Positions 57,362 to 64,000 of a DNA stretch of 64,000 nt are shown in pieces. The notes beneath the pieces were generated by a model. That model worked only from the letters and a program-made list of their open reading frames with translations. It was not told where the DNA came from and searched no databases. Numbering within the stretch: position 1 is the stretch's first letter; the number at the start of each line of letters is the position of its first letter. Origin of the DNA: Tateyamaria pelophila (lineage in GTDB: Bacteria > Pseudomonadota > Alphaproteobacteria > Rhodobacterales > Rhodobacteraceae); contig NZ_JAIMIA010000005.1 in the NCBI RefSeq assembly GCF_019966495.1, positions 1-64,000 on the forward strand, read 5' to 3'. A program made the translations under genes and the position numbers.

Positions 57362-58116
57362 GTGCTCTGACGCGCCTCATCCATCAAGCGACGCATCTCC
57401 CGGATCGCCGGGTCCAGACCCAGAAATATCGCCTCGCCAATCAGGAAATGCCCGATGTTCAGCTCCATCGCCTCCGGGAAGGCTGCAACCGGCTGGACCG
57501 TCTCGTAGGTCAGACCATGACCGACATGCACTTCCAGTCCCAGATCATGGGCAAACCGGCTCATGTCGCGCAGGGCGTCCAACTCGCGGTCGCGATCTTC
57601 AAAGCGACCCTCGTGATGGGCATCGCAATAGGCACCAGAATGCAGTTCGATCACTTGTGCGCCGATCCGGTGAGCCGCCTCGATCTGACGCTGATCCGCC
57701 GCAATGAAAATTGACACCCGGCAGCCTACATCTCGCAAGGGCGCGATGAAATGCGCCAGCTTGTTCTCCTCGCGGGCTACTTCAAGACCACCCTCTGTCG
57801 TGCGCTCTTCGCGCTTTTCGGGCACGATGCACACAGCGTGGGGTTTATGGCGCAACGCAATCTTTTGCATCTCGTCCGTAGCCGCCATTTCGAAATTCAA
57901 AGGCACGGACAGAACATCCATCAAGCCTTCGATATCCGAGTCCGAAATATGGCGGCGGTCTTCACGCAAATGCGCAGTGATGCCATCCGCACCGGCAGCT
58001 TCTGCAATTTTTGCGGCACGAAGCGGATCGGGCGTGTCGCCGCCCCGCGCGTTTCGAACAGTCGCGACGTGGTCGATGTTGACCCCAAGACGGAGTTTGC
58101 CAAGCGGTGCGGTCAT
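57358..58116 (-). CDS. pdxJ: Pyridoxine 5'-phosphate synthase
   Basis: The 252-residue TIM barrel starts [19 protein letters not shown] and has the glutamate in [19 protein letters not shown] and the glycine motif [11 protein letters not shown]. It condenses 1-deoxyxylulose 5-phosphate with aminoacetone phosphate to PNP in vitamin B6 synthesis. It stands in the RelA-to-recO run, as in many proteobacteria where pdxJ-acpS-lepB-rnc-era-recO are linked. Confidence 0.97.
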   Translation of the reverse strand: MTAPLGKLRLGVNIDHVATVRNARGGDTPDPLRAAKIAEAAGADGITAHLREDRRHISDSDIEGLMDVLSVPLNFEMAATDEMQKIALRHKPHAVCIVPEKREERTTEGGLEVAREENKLAHFIAPLRDVGCRVSIFIAADQRQIEAAHRIGAQVIELHSGAYCDAHHEGRFEDRDRELDALRDMSRFAHDLGLEVHVGHGLTYETVQPVAAFPEAMELNIGHFLIGEAIFLGLDPAIREMRRLMDEARQST

Positions 58117-58223
58117 GGGTCGGATCCTTTCCTTCGATCAACGGCAACCTACTGCGGACAAGGCTGCTTGGGAATGCGGAGATAGCAGGAATATTGCACC
58201 AGCAGATGGTCATTTTCCCGTAA

Positions 58224-58242
58224 GGCGCACCCTTGGTGCGCC
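58224..58242 (-). other. Hairpin after the DUF2062 gene
   Basis: GGCGCACC and GGTGCGCC pair perfectly around a 3-base loop. On the minus strand it starts 6 bases after the DUF2062 stop, and TTAC follows rather than a T tract. It resembles the hairpin behind tuf. Confidence 0.6.
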
Positions 58243-58247
58243 CGTGC

Positions 58248-58907
58248 TCAATCCGCCTTTTTGCGCGCATCTGCGGACTTTGCAGCGGCTTTCGCCTTGA
58301 GAATTTCCAGTTTTGCCTTCATCGCGCCTTTCCGACGATGCTGATAAGCGCGGATCAGCGGGACAGAGACATAGTAACAGATCGTTGCCGCAATGATCCC
58401 CGGAGCGATGCCGCCAATGAGATAAGGAAAGAATATCTCATCGAAAAAGACGGCAAGACCCGTCCAATCCTGAGGATGCCCGGTCACAAGAGCCTTCAGG
58501 TTCAGCCACAAATCTCCGCCTGCATCCACAAATTTACCAATGAAAGACCGCTCGTGCTCTTCTGACAAGTCGGACCCCAAGAGCCAGTGGCCTGTCTGAA
58601 GAGAGATCAGGCCAATCGGGACATAGGTCAGCGGATTGCCAAAAAACGTAGCCATCAACGATGCCAGAATATTCCCGCGCAAGGCGGTTGCTATGGCGCC
58701 GGCCACCACGAAGTGCGCCCCATAAAACGGGGTAAACGTCGTGAAAACACCTGCCCATATTCCGCGCGCAATACGCTCGGGCGCATCCGGCAAGCGCCGG
58801 ACGCGGTGTTTGACGTACTGAAATGCACGACCCCAGCCCCCGCGCGGCCAGAGAGATTCCAGCACCGCACGAAATAACGGCTTGCGGTCGCGGCGCTTGA
58901 ATACCAA
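58248..58907 (-). CDS. DUF2062-family membrane protein
   Basis: The 219-residue protein has the DUF2062 core ERIARGIWAGVFTTFTPFYG, GNPLTYVPIG and two to three membrane spans. The start is TTG 58907, after AGGGCGAGG. The family's role is unknown. It lies 22 bases behind the RelA/SpoT gene and is followed by the hairpin at 58224. Confidence 0.78.
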   Translation of the reverse strand: MVFKRRDRKPLFRAVLESLWPRGGWGRAFQYVKHRVRRLPDAPERIARGIWAGVFTTFTPFYGAHFVVAGAIATALRGNILASLMATFFGNPLTYVPIGLISLQTGHWLLGSDLSEEHERSFIGKFVDAGGDLWLNLKALVTGHPQDWTGLAVFFDEIFFPYLIGGIAPGIIAATICYYVSVPLIRAYQHRRKGAMKAKLEILKAKAAAKSADARKKAD

Positions 58908-58929
58908 TGCCTCGCCCTTCTCTGCTCGC

Positions 58930-61068
58930 TCAGCTTACAGCCGCATGCCCGGCAACGGGCAAAGGCTTGCGATATCGCTTGATCGCCGCCACATCGCTTT
59001 CCGCCTGCAGGGCCCCCATCAGGCTGTGTAAATGCTGAGCATCCCGGAGTTCCAGGTGAATGAGTAACCGGAAGAAGTCCGGTTTACGATCCTTGAATTC
59101 CAAATCGGAGATATTGGCCTTGGTCTCTCCGATCAAGGTGCAAATACGCCCCAGAACACCGGTGTCATTGCCGATGGTCAGATCCAGCGTCGCGCCGTAA
59201 ACGGCCGGATGCGATCCGTCGTGCCAGTGCAGGTCCAACCAGCGGTCCGGCTGGTCTTCGTACTCCGTCAAACGCGCACAATCGATGGCATGCACGACCA
59301 CTCCCTTGCCGCGAAATGTGATGCCGACGATGCGCTCTCCCGGCAAAGGCTCGCAGCATTCCGCACGTTGAAAGGACTGTCCGGGCAAAAGTCCGATCAC
59401 TGCACGGCGCGCATCCACCAGCTTGCCCGTTTTGGGAATCAGTTCGGGATAGATTGACTGCACCACCTCACGCCCGGTCAATTCAGCCGATCCCAGGCGG
59501 GCCAGAACCTCGTCGGCATTGCCAAGGCGTAACTGCTTGGCCGCGGCCTCAAGCGCCTTGTCAGTGGCCTTCTTGCGCACATGGGCAAAGGCTGATCGGG
59601 CCAATTCACGACCCAGGGTGATGAACCGCTCGCGGTCCGCTTCCCGCATGGATCTGCGAATCGCCGTCTTGGCCTTGCCGGTCGTCGCAATCTCCAGCCA
59701 GGTGGCCTGCGGCGTTTGCCCTTCGGCTGTGATGATCTCGACAGACTGGCCATTTTTGACCCGGGTCCAGAGCGGCACCCGCATCCCATCCACCTTGGCT
59801 CCGACGCAGGCGTTCCCGATCCGCGTGTGGATGGCATAGGCGAAATCGATGGGTGTCGCCCCGCGCGGCAGCTTCACCACCTCGCCCTTGGGCGTAAAGC
59901 AAAAGACCTGATCCGAGTACATCTCCAGTTTGACCGCTTCGAGGAAATCCTCGTGATCGTCCTCGCCGTCAAACTGTTCCGTCAGCTGCGCGATCCATTT
60001 GGCAGGATCGACGGCAAAGGGGTTTTGCGAGCGCACCCCGTCCCGATAGGACCAATGTGCCGCAACGCCTGTTTCGGCCACGTCATGCATCTGGCGCGTA
60101 CGAATCTGCACCTCGACCCGCTTGCCATCGCGGCCCGAAACGGTGGTGTGGATCGACCGATACCCGTTTGTCTTGGGTTGACTGATATAGTCCTTGAACC
60201 GCCCCGGCACCGCGCGCCAGCGCTGATGGATCGCGCCCAGCGCACGATAAGTGTCTTCTTCGGACGTGGTGATCACGCGAAATCCGTAGATGTCGCTGAG
60301 GCGGCTGAACGACTGATCCTTTTCCTGCATCTTGCGCCAGATCGAATAGGGTTTCTTGGCGCGGCCGAAGACTTCGGCTTCTATGCCCGCCTTTGCCAAC
60401 TCGTGGCGCATATCGCCAGTGATGCGCTGGATCACGTCACCCGTATCGCGTTGCATCGTGATGAAACGCCGGATGATGGACGATCGGCCCTCGGGGTTGA
60501 GCACCTTGAACGCCAGATCCTCAAGCTCTTCGCGCATCCACTGCATGCCCATGCGTCCCGCCAGCGGTGCAAAGATATCCATGGTTTCGCGGGCTTTTTG
60601 CACCTGTTTGTCAACGCGCATCGACCGGATCGTGCGCATGTTGTGCAATCGGTCACTCAGCTTGACCAGAATCACGCGCATGTCCTTGGACATCGCCATG
60701 AAGAGCTTGCGGAAATTTTCGGCCTGTTTGGTCTCGACGCTGCTGAGCTGAAGATTTGTCAGCTTGGTGACGCCATCCACCAGCTTGGCAATGTCAGGGC
60801 CGAACTTCTCCAGGACGATGGCGTAGCTCGCCTTGGTGTCTTCGATTGTGTCGTGCAGCAACGCCGTGATGATTGTGGCATCGTCAAGTTGCTGTTCGGT
60901 CAGAATGGCCGAAACGGCAACGGGGTGGGTGAAATACGGCTCACCGGAATGACGAAACTGGCCCTCATGCATCTGCTCCCCAAATGCATAGGCGGCGCGA
61001 ATAAGCTTTTCATTCGTTTTTGGATTGTAGTTGCGGACCAGCGCGATCAGATCGTCAGCAGAGATCAT
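58930..61068 (-). CDS. Bifunctional (p)ppGpp synthetase/hydrolase (RSH)
   Basis: The 712-residue protein has an intact HD hydrolase domain (HSGEPYFTHPVAVSAI, ALLHDTIEDT), the synthetase block (YGFRVIT, TNGYRSIHTTV), a TGS domain (FCFTPKGEVVKLPRGATPIDFAYAIHT in outline) and a C-terminal ACT domain. As the only RSH in the window it would both make and degrade the alarmone, the usual single enzyme of alphaproteobacteria (called rel or relA/spoT). It follows rpoZ, a target of ppGpp on RNA polymerase. Confidence 0.96.
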   Translation of the reverse strand: MISADDLIALVRNYNPKTNEKLIRAAYAFGEQMHEGQFRHSGEPYFTHPVAVSAILTEQQLDDATIITALLHDTIEDTKASYAIVLEKFGPDIAKLVDGVTKLTNLQLSSVETKQAENFRKLFMAMSKDMRVILVKLSDRLHNMRTIRSMRVDKQVQKARETMDIFAPLAGRMGMQWMREELEDLAFKVLNPEGRSSIIRRFITMQRDTGDVIQRITGDMRHELAKAGIEAEVFGRAKKPYSIWRKMQEKDQSFSRLSDIYGFRVITTSEEDTYRALGAIHQRWRAVPGRFKDYISQPKTNGYRSIHTTVSGRDGKRVEVQIRTRQMHDVAETGVAAHWSYRDGVRSQNPFAVDPAKWIAQLTEQFDGEDDHEDFLEAVKLEMYSDQVFCFTPKGEVVKLPRGATPIDFAYAIHTRIGNACVGAKVDGMRVPLWTRVKNGQSVEIITAEGQTPQATWLEIATTGKAKTAIRRSMREADRERFITLGRELARSAFAHVRKKATDKALEAAAKQLRLGNADEVLARLGSAELTGREVVQSIYPELIPKTGKLVDARRAVIGLLPGQSFQRAECCEPLPGERIVGITFRGKGVVVHAIDCARLTEYEDQPDRWLDLHWHDGSHPAVYGATLDLTIGNDTGVLGRICTLIGETKANISDLEFKDRKPDFFRLLIHLELRDAQHLHSLMGALQAESDVAAIKRYRKPLPVAGHAAVS

Positions 61069-61090
61069 TCGGTCCGCACCTCGGGTGTGC

Positions 61091-61444
61091 TCAGCTTTGG
61101 CCTTGCGCGGCCATCAACTGACGCAAAAGCATCTCTTCGGACATGCTGTCTTCTTCCGGCTTGTCCTGCTCTGCACCCATCAAAAGCGCCATGGCATCTT
61201 CTTCGGCTTCGTCGACCTCGATCTGTGTCTGGTTCGATTCGATCAGGCGTTCGCGCAGTTCGTCGGCGCTTTGTGTTTCGTCAGCAATTTCGCGCAGCGA
61301 CACAACGGGATTTTTGTCGTTGTCACGGTCGACGGTGATCGGCGCACCGGCAGATATCTCGCGCGCACGATGTGCTGCAAGCATCACCAGTTCGAAACGG
61401 TTTGGAACCTTGTCAACGCAGTCTTCAACGGTCACGCGGGCCAT
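61091..61444 (-). CDS. rpoZ: RNA polymerase omega subunit
   Basis: The 117-residue protein starts [30 protein letters not shown], typical of omega, with the acidic tail common in alphaproteobacteria. It helps assemble beta' and forms part of a ppGpp site. It is followed by the RSH gene after 22 bases. A clear promoter lies at 61483-61511. Confidence 0.96.
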   Translation of the reverse strand: MARVTVEDCVDKVPNRFELVMLAAHRAREISAGAPITVDRDNDKNPVVSLREIADETQSADELRERLIESNQTQIEVDEAEEDAMALLMGAEQDKPEEDSMSEEMLLRQLMAAQGQS

Positions 61445-61482
61445 GGGGTGCTCCAGATCAGCATAATTAAGTAGAAGGCGGG

Positions 61483-61511
61483 TATTTAGGCCCGTTTCGA
61501 CCGAATGACAA
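61483..61511 (-). promoter_or_regulatory. Promoter of rpoZ-RSH operon
   Basis: On the minus strand TTGTCA (61506-61511) and TAAATA (61483-61488) are separated by exactly 17 bases, five and four consensus matches respectively. It lies 39 bases before the rpoZ ATG. Confidence 0.7.
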
Positions 61512-61542
61512 GGTGCAAATGGGTCGCTGGCCCAAAGCAGGT

Positions 61543-62154
61543 CTAGTCCAGCGCCTTGATCTGCTCAATATCCGCAGCAGGCAACAAGGCAAGCAACTGC
61601 TTCACCGTCTGCCCCAGCACTGGATGCACCCATCCCGGAGCGACATCCGCCAGGGGGACCAAAACAAAGGCCCGTTCGTGCAGGCGCGGATGCGGCAGTA
61701 TCATGTGTTGCGGCGCTGCGGTCTTTTGCTGCGACAACGGCATATCCATCCAGGCCCGCACTGTTTCCTCATCCGGGCTCACCATGTCGCCGCACGCCAA
61801 AAGATCGAGGTCGAGCGCACGTTGTTCCCAGCGCGCTTTTCTGCGTCGTCCCAGCGCGGCCTCGACCGCATGCAGGTGCGTCAGGGCCTCCTGGGGTGAC
61901 CACGGTGCCGAGATGGCAAGCGCAGCATTCACATAGTCTGGCCCCGATCCGGCAGGGAACGCCGGGGTGCTGTAAAAATGGCTCATGGTCCGAATCACCC
62001 CCCCCGCCTCGACAATCAATTCAACTCCAGCACGAATGGTTTCCCTTGGGTTACCTGCGGTGGAATCCATGTTTGACCCCACGGCAACTAGCATCTCTGA
62101 CCGTCTTTGTGGCGGTAATTCGCCGTTTTTTTCGGCAAAGGTGTCTTGCGACAT
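61543..62154 (-). CDS. folK: 2-amino-4-hydroxy-6-hydroxymethyldihydropteridine pyrophosphokinase
   Basis: From ATG 62154 the 203-residue enzyme has LVAVGSNM near the start, the FYSTPAF strand, the signature [19 protein letters not shown] and [16 protein letters not shown]. It transfers pyrophosphate from ATP to the pterin in folate synthesis. The frame extends three codons up to TTG. It is divergent from the NYN gene across 100 bases with a palindrome. Confidence 0.95.
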   Translation of the reverse strand: MSQDTFAEKNGELPPQRRSEMLVAVGSNMDSTAGNPRETIRAGVELIVEAGGVIRTMSHFYSTPAFPAGSGPDYVNAALAISAPWSPQEALTHLHAVEAALGRRRKARWEQRALDLDLLACGDMVSPDEETVRAWMDMPLSQQKTAAPQHMILPHPRLHERAFVLVPLADVAPGWVHPVLGQTVKQLLALLPAADIEQIKALD

Positions 62155-62188
62155 ACTCAAAATAACCTATTTTTGGTCCATCGCCGTC

Positions 62189-62202
62189 CGCAAAATTTTG
62201 CG
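62189..62202. promoter_or_regulatory. 14-bp palindrome in the folK/NYN divergent region
   Basis: CGCAAAATTTTGCG is a perfect palindrome centred between two divergent genes. It may be an operator; no regulator is assigned. Confidence 0.4.
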
Positions 62203-62254
62203 CACACTCACGGATATTAATTGGCGGTAATCCGAATTATCGGAAGGACACTTT

Positions 62255-62827
62255 ATGTTTTATAAGGACGAACGGCTTGCGCTGTTCATCGATGGTTCCA
62301 ACCTGTACGCTGCAGCCAAAGCGCTTGGGTTCGATATCGATTACAAACTCCTGCGGCAAGAATTTATGCGACGCGGGAAACTGCTGCGTGCATTCTATTA
62401 CACTGCTTTGCTGGAAAATGACGAATACTCTCCAATCCGTCCTTTGGTTGACTGGCTGAACTATAACGGTTTCACAATGGTGACCAAGCCGGCCAAGGAA
62501 TACACCGACAGCATGGGCCGCCGTAAGGTCAAGGGCAACATGGATATCGAATTGGCCGTGGATGCGATGGAATTGGCATCGCGGGTTGATCATATCGTGC
62601 TGTTTTCCGGCGACGGGGATTTCCGCCCACTGCTCGAAAGCCTGCAACGTCAGGGTGTCAGGGTGTCGGTTGTTTCGACGATCCGCAGCCAGCCACCGAT
62701 GATCTCGGATGAATTGCGCCGCCAGGCGGATAATTTCATCGAGTTGGATGAATTGAAGGATGTCATTGGCCGCCCACCGCGCGAACAAACCTTCGAGCGC
62801 AACGACCGCCTGCAAGCGCAAAGCTGA
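62255..62827 (+). CDS. NYN-domain protein (LabA/DUF88 family)
   Basis: The 190-residue protein has the PIN-like NYN pattern: acidic LALFIDGSNLYAAAK at 7-20, MDIELAVDAMELAS, and LFSGDGDFRPLLESLQRQG with the conserved aspartates. Such domains are RNases. GGAAGGA precedes the ATG. It is often found near folK and rpoZ in alphaproteobacteria. RNA target unknown. Confidence 0.88.
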   Translation: MFYKDERLALFIDGSNLYAAAKALGFDIDYKLLRQEFMRRGKLLRAFYYTALLENDEYSPIRPLVDWLNYNGFTMVTKPAKEYTDSMGRRKVKGNMDIELAVDAMELASRVDHIVLFSGDGDFRPLLESLQRQGVRVSVVSTIRSQPPMISDELRRQADNFIELDELKDVIGRPPREQTFERNDRLQAQS

Positions 62828-62904
62828 TTTGGCTTGATACAAGCCCGGTCGGGCCTATGTTCCGCCTAGGCCCGGTTGCTGGGCCCAGACACAGAGGCTT
62901 GCCA

Positions 62905-62964
62905 ATGCCAATTTACCCGCTGTTTGTGCACAGCACAGACATCGCTGGCACTGTCAGGTTTTGA
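62905..62964 (+). CDS. Possible 19-codon leader peptide before the YqaA-like gene
   Basis: ATG 62905 has AGAGG at good distance and reads MPIYPLFVHSTDIAGTVRF then TGA. The TGA overlaps the TTG start of the YqaA-like frame as TTGA. It could couple translation of that gene or mark a shifted N-terminus; it may also be chance. Confidence 0.3.
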   Translation: MPIYPLFVHSTDIAGTVRF

Positions 62965-63392
62965 CCGGCCTTATCGCCATGTTCTTCGTGGCTTTCGGAG
63001 CAGCAACCTTGTTGCCGCTCCCGTCTGAGCCTTTGTTTGCCGCCTTGCAGATCCAGGGGGACACCTCGCTTCTTTGGCTGGTGGTGTTTGCAAGCGTCGG
63101 CAATACGCTGGGTTCAGTCGTCAACTATGTCCTCGGATGGCAAGCCATGCGCTTTGCCGATCGTTCATGGTTTCCAGCCAACCCCAAGAAGATGGCCAGG
63201 GCCCAGCGCTGGTTCGAACGCTGGGGCATTTGGACCCTCTTGTTTGCCTGGATGCCACTTGGGGATGCGATCACATTGCTTTCGGGCGTGATGCGGACCC
63301 GCTTCTGGCTCTTTTTTGTTCTGGTGGCTACGGGCAAAACACTGCGATATGTTGCCATGGCTCTCGTCACCAGCGGCGTTCTGGCACTTTAG
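62961..63392 (+). CDS. YqaA-family membrane protein
   Basis: The 143-residue protein has three to four membrane spans and the family motifs AATLLPLPSEPLF, GNTLGSVVNYVLG and FERWGIWTLLFAWMPLGDAITLLSG of the YqaA/VTT-like group. The frame's first good codon is TTG 62961; a 19-codon reading frame with a proper ribosome binding site ends in it. ATG 62979 is a third possibility. The role is probably lipid handling, by analogy to VTT proteins. Confidence 0.78.
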   Translation: MTGLIAMFFVAFGAATLLPLPSEPLFAALQIQGDTSLLWLVVFASVGNTLGSVVNYVLGWQAMRFADRSWFPANPKKMARAQRWFERWGIWTLLFAWMPLGDAITLLSGVMRTRFWLFFVLVATGKTLRYVAMALVTSGVLAL

Positions 63393-63460
63393 GTGCGCCG
63401 GGGCTGGACGCGCGGCGTGTCCTTGCATACCTCTTGTAAAGCTTCAAAAGGACCGCGCCC

Positions 63461-64000
63461 ATGACCAAGCCCCCTTTGACCTTGTATCTTGCCGCTCCGC
63501 GCGGTTTTTGCGCAGGCGTGGACCGCGCCATAAAAATCGTCGAGATGGCCTTGGAAAAATGGGGCGCCCCGGTCTTTGTGCGCCACGAGATTGTGCATAA
63601 CAAATTCGTGGTTGATGGGTTGCGCGACAAGGGCGCCGTCTTTGTCGAAGAACTGGACGACTGCCCGGATGATCGGCCCGTCATCTTTTCGGCGCATGGC
63701 GTGCCCAAATCCGTCCCCGCGACGGCTGCTGCCCGCGAGATGGTCTATGTCGATGCGACCTGCCCGCTGGTCAGCAAGGTGCATATCGAGGCGCAGCGCC
63801 ATTCCGACAACGGCCTGCAGATGATCATGATCGGCCACGCAGGGCACCCCGAAACCGTCGGCACCATGGGGCAGCTGCCCGACGGCGAAGTGCTGTTGGT
63901 CGAAACGGTCGAAGACGTGGCGCATGTCGAAGTCCGCGATCCCGAGCAACTGGCCTTTGTCACCCAAACCACATTGTCGGTGGATGACACCGCAGATATC
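63461..64000 (+). CDS. ispH: 4-hydroxy-3-methylbut-2-enyl diphosphate reductase (partial, runs off window)
   Basis: The frame is open from ATG 63461 (AAAAGGA upstream) to the window end, 180 codons. It has the first iron-sulfur cysteine at [12 protein letters not shown] (residue 17), [18 protein letters not shown] and the second cysteine in [12 protein letters not shown]. IspH makes IPP and DMAPP in the MEP pathway. The last third, with the third cysteine, lies outside. Confidence 0.96.
   Translation, partial: MTKPPLTLYLAAPRGFCAGVDRAIKIVEMALEKWGAPVFVRHEIVHNKFVVDGLRDKGAVFVEELDDCPDDRPVIFSAHGVPKSVPATAAAREMVYVDATCPLVSKVHIEAQRHSDNGLQMIMIGHAGHPETVGTMGQLPDGEVLLVETVEDVAHVEVRDPEQLAFVTQTTLSVDDTADI

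Overview
The window is bacterial chromosome from an alphaproteobacterium, most likely a marine Rhodobacteraceae (Roseobacter-group) species. Evidence for this: the housekeeping proteins are of alphaproteobacterial type (RpoB starting MAQSF, a 140-residue HprK, a ChvG/ChvI two-component pair beside ATP-dependent pckA, an L3 with an Ala/Glu tail). Small families common in this group are also present (DUF1491, DUF6473, META lipoprotein, putative rhamnosyltransferase). The genus cannot be fixed from sequence alone.

Layout. 1-1.6 kb: the last 25 codons of a transposase, a Crp/Fnr-type regulator and a divergent phasin-like gene. 1.6-8.4 kb (minus): rpsL-rpsG-fusA-tuf-rpsJ-rplC-rplD-rplW, driven by a clear sigma70-type promoter at 8350-8378 and ended by a strong terminator after rplW. 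The rest of the usual S10 operon (rplB onward) does not follow. 8.4-10.2 kb: a putative rhamnosyltransferase and a DMT exporter. 10.2-25.6 kb (minus): tRNA-Trp, secE, nusG, rplK, rplA, rplJ, rplL, rpoB, rpoC, interrupted by an acyl-CoA ligase and by an opposite-strand CadD-like membrane protein. 25.8-38.6 kb: lipoprotein, cytochrome P450, adenylate cyclase-TPR protein, parC, SH3 protein, SDR, small membrane protein, cobalamin adenosyltransferase, etfB-etfA, DUF6473 and 3-hydroxybutyryl-CoA dehydrogenase. 38.6-45.9 kb: an acyltransferase, then the regulatory block HPr, EIIA, rapZ, hprK, chvG, chvI (minus), divergent from pckA. 45.9-52.5 kb: a GNAT-like protein, a LysR-type regulator with an unusual effector half, an XRE regulator, a TSUP permease, probable methylsuccinyl-CoA dehydrogenase, LysE exporter, TetR regulator and META lipoprotein. 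52.5-62.2 kb (minus): folK, rpoZ, RelA/SpoT, DUF2062, pdxJ, small genes, acpS, lepB, rnc, era, DUF1491, recO, much of it joined by 4-base stop/start overlaps. 62.2-64 kb: NYN protein, YqaA-like protein and the start of ispH.

Themes. The window is dominated by the transcription, translation and stringent-response core. Beside it sit C4/acyl-CoA metabolism (EtfAB, Hbd, Mcd, acyl-CoA ligase, phasin, PEP carboxykinase) and a PTS-type phosphorelay without sugar permeases (HPr, EIIA, HprK, RapZ) that probably adjusts carbon metabolism together with ChvGI.

The most interesting unexplained signal is not a protein. Three copies of a tandem double-hairpin element (minus strand 19016-19061; plus strand 38526-38571 and 50758-50801) each lie just downstream of a stop codon in sense orientation. 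They share the architecture 9-bp stem, GC linker, 9-bp stem, and their stem differences are compensatory. Related but different paired hairpins lie between rpoB and rpoC and behind tuf and rplA.
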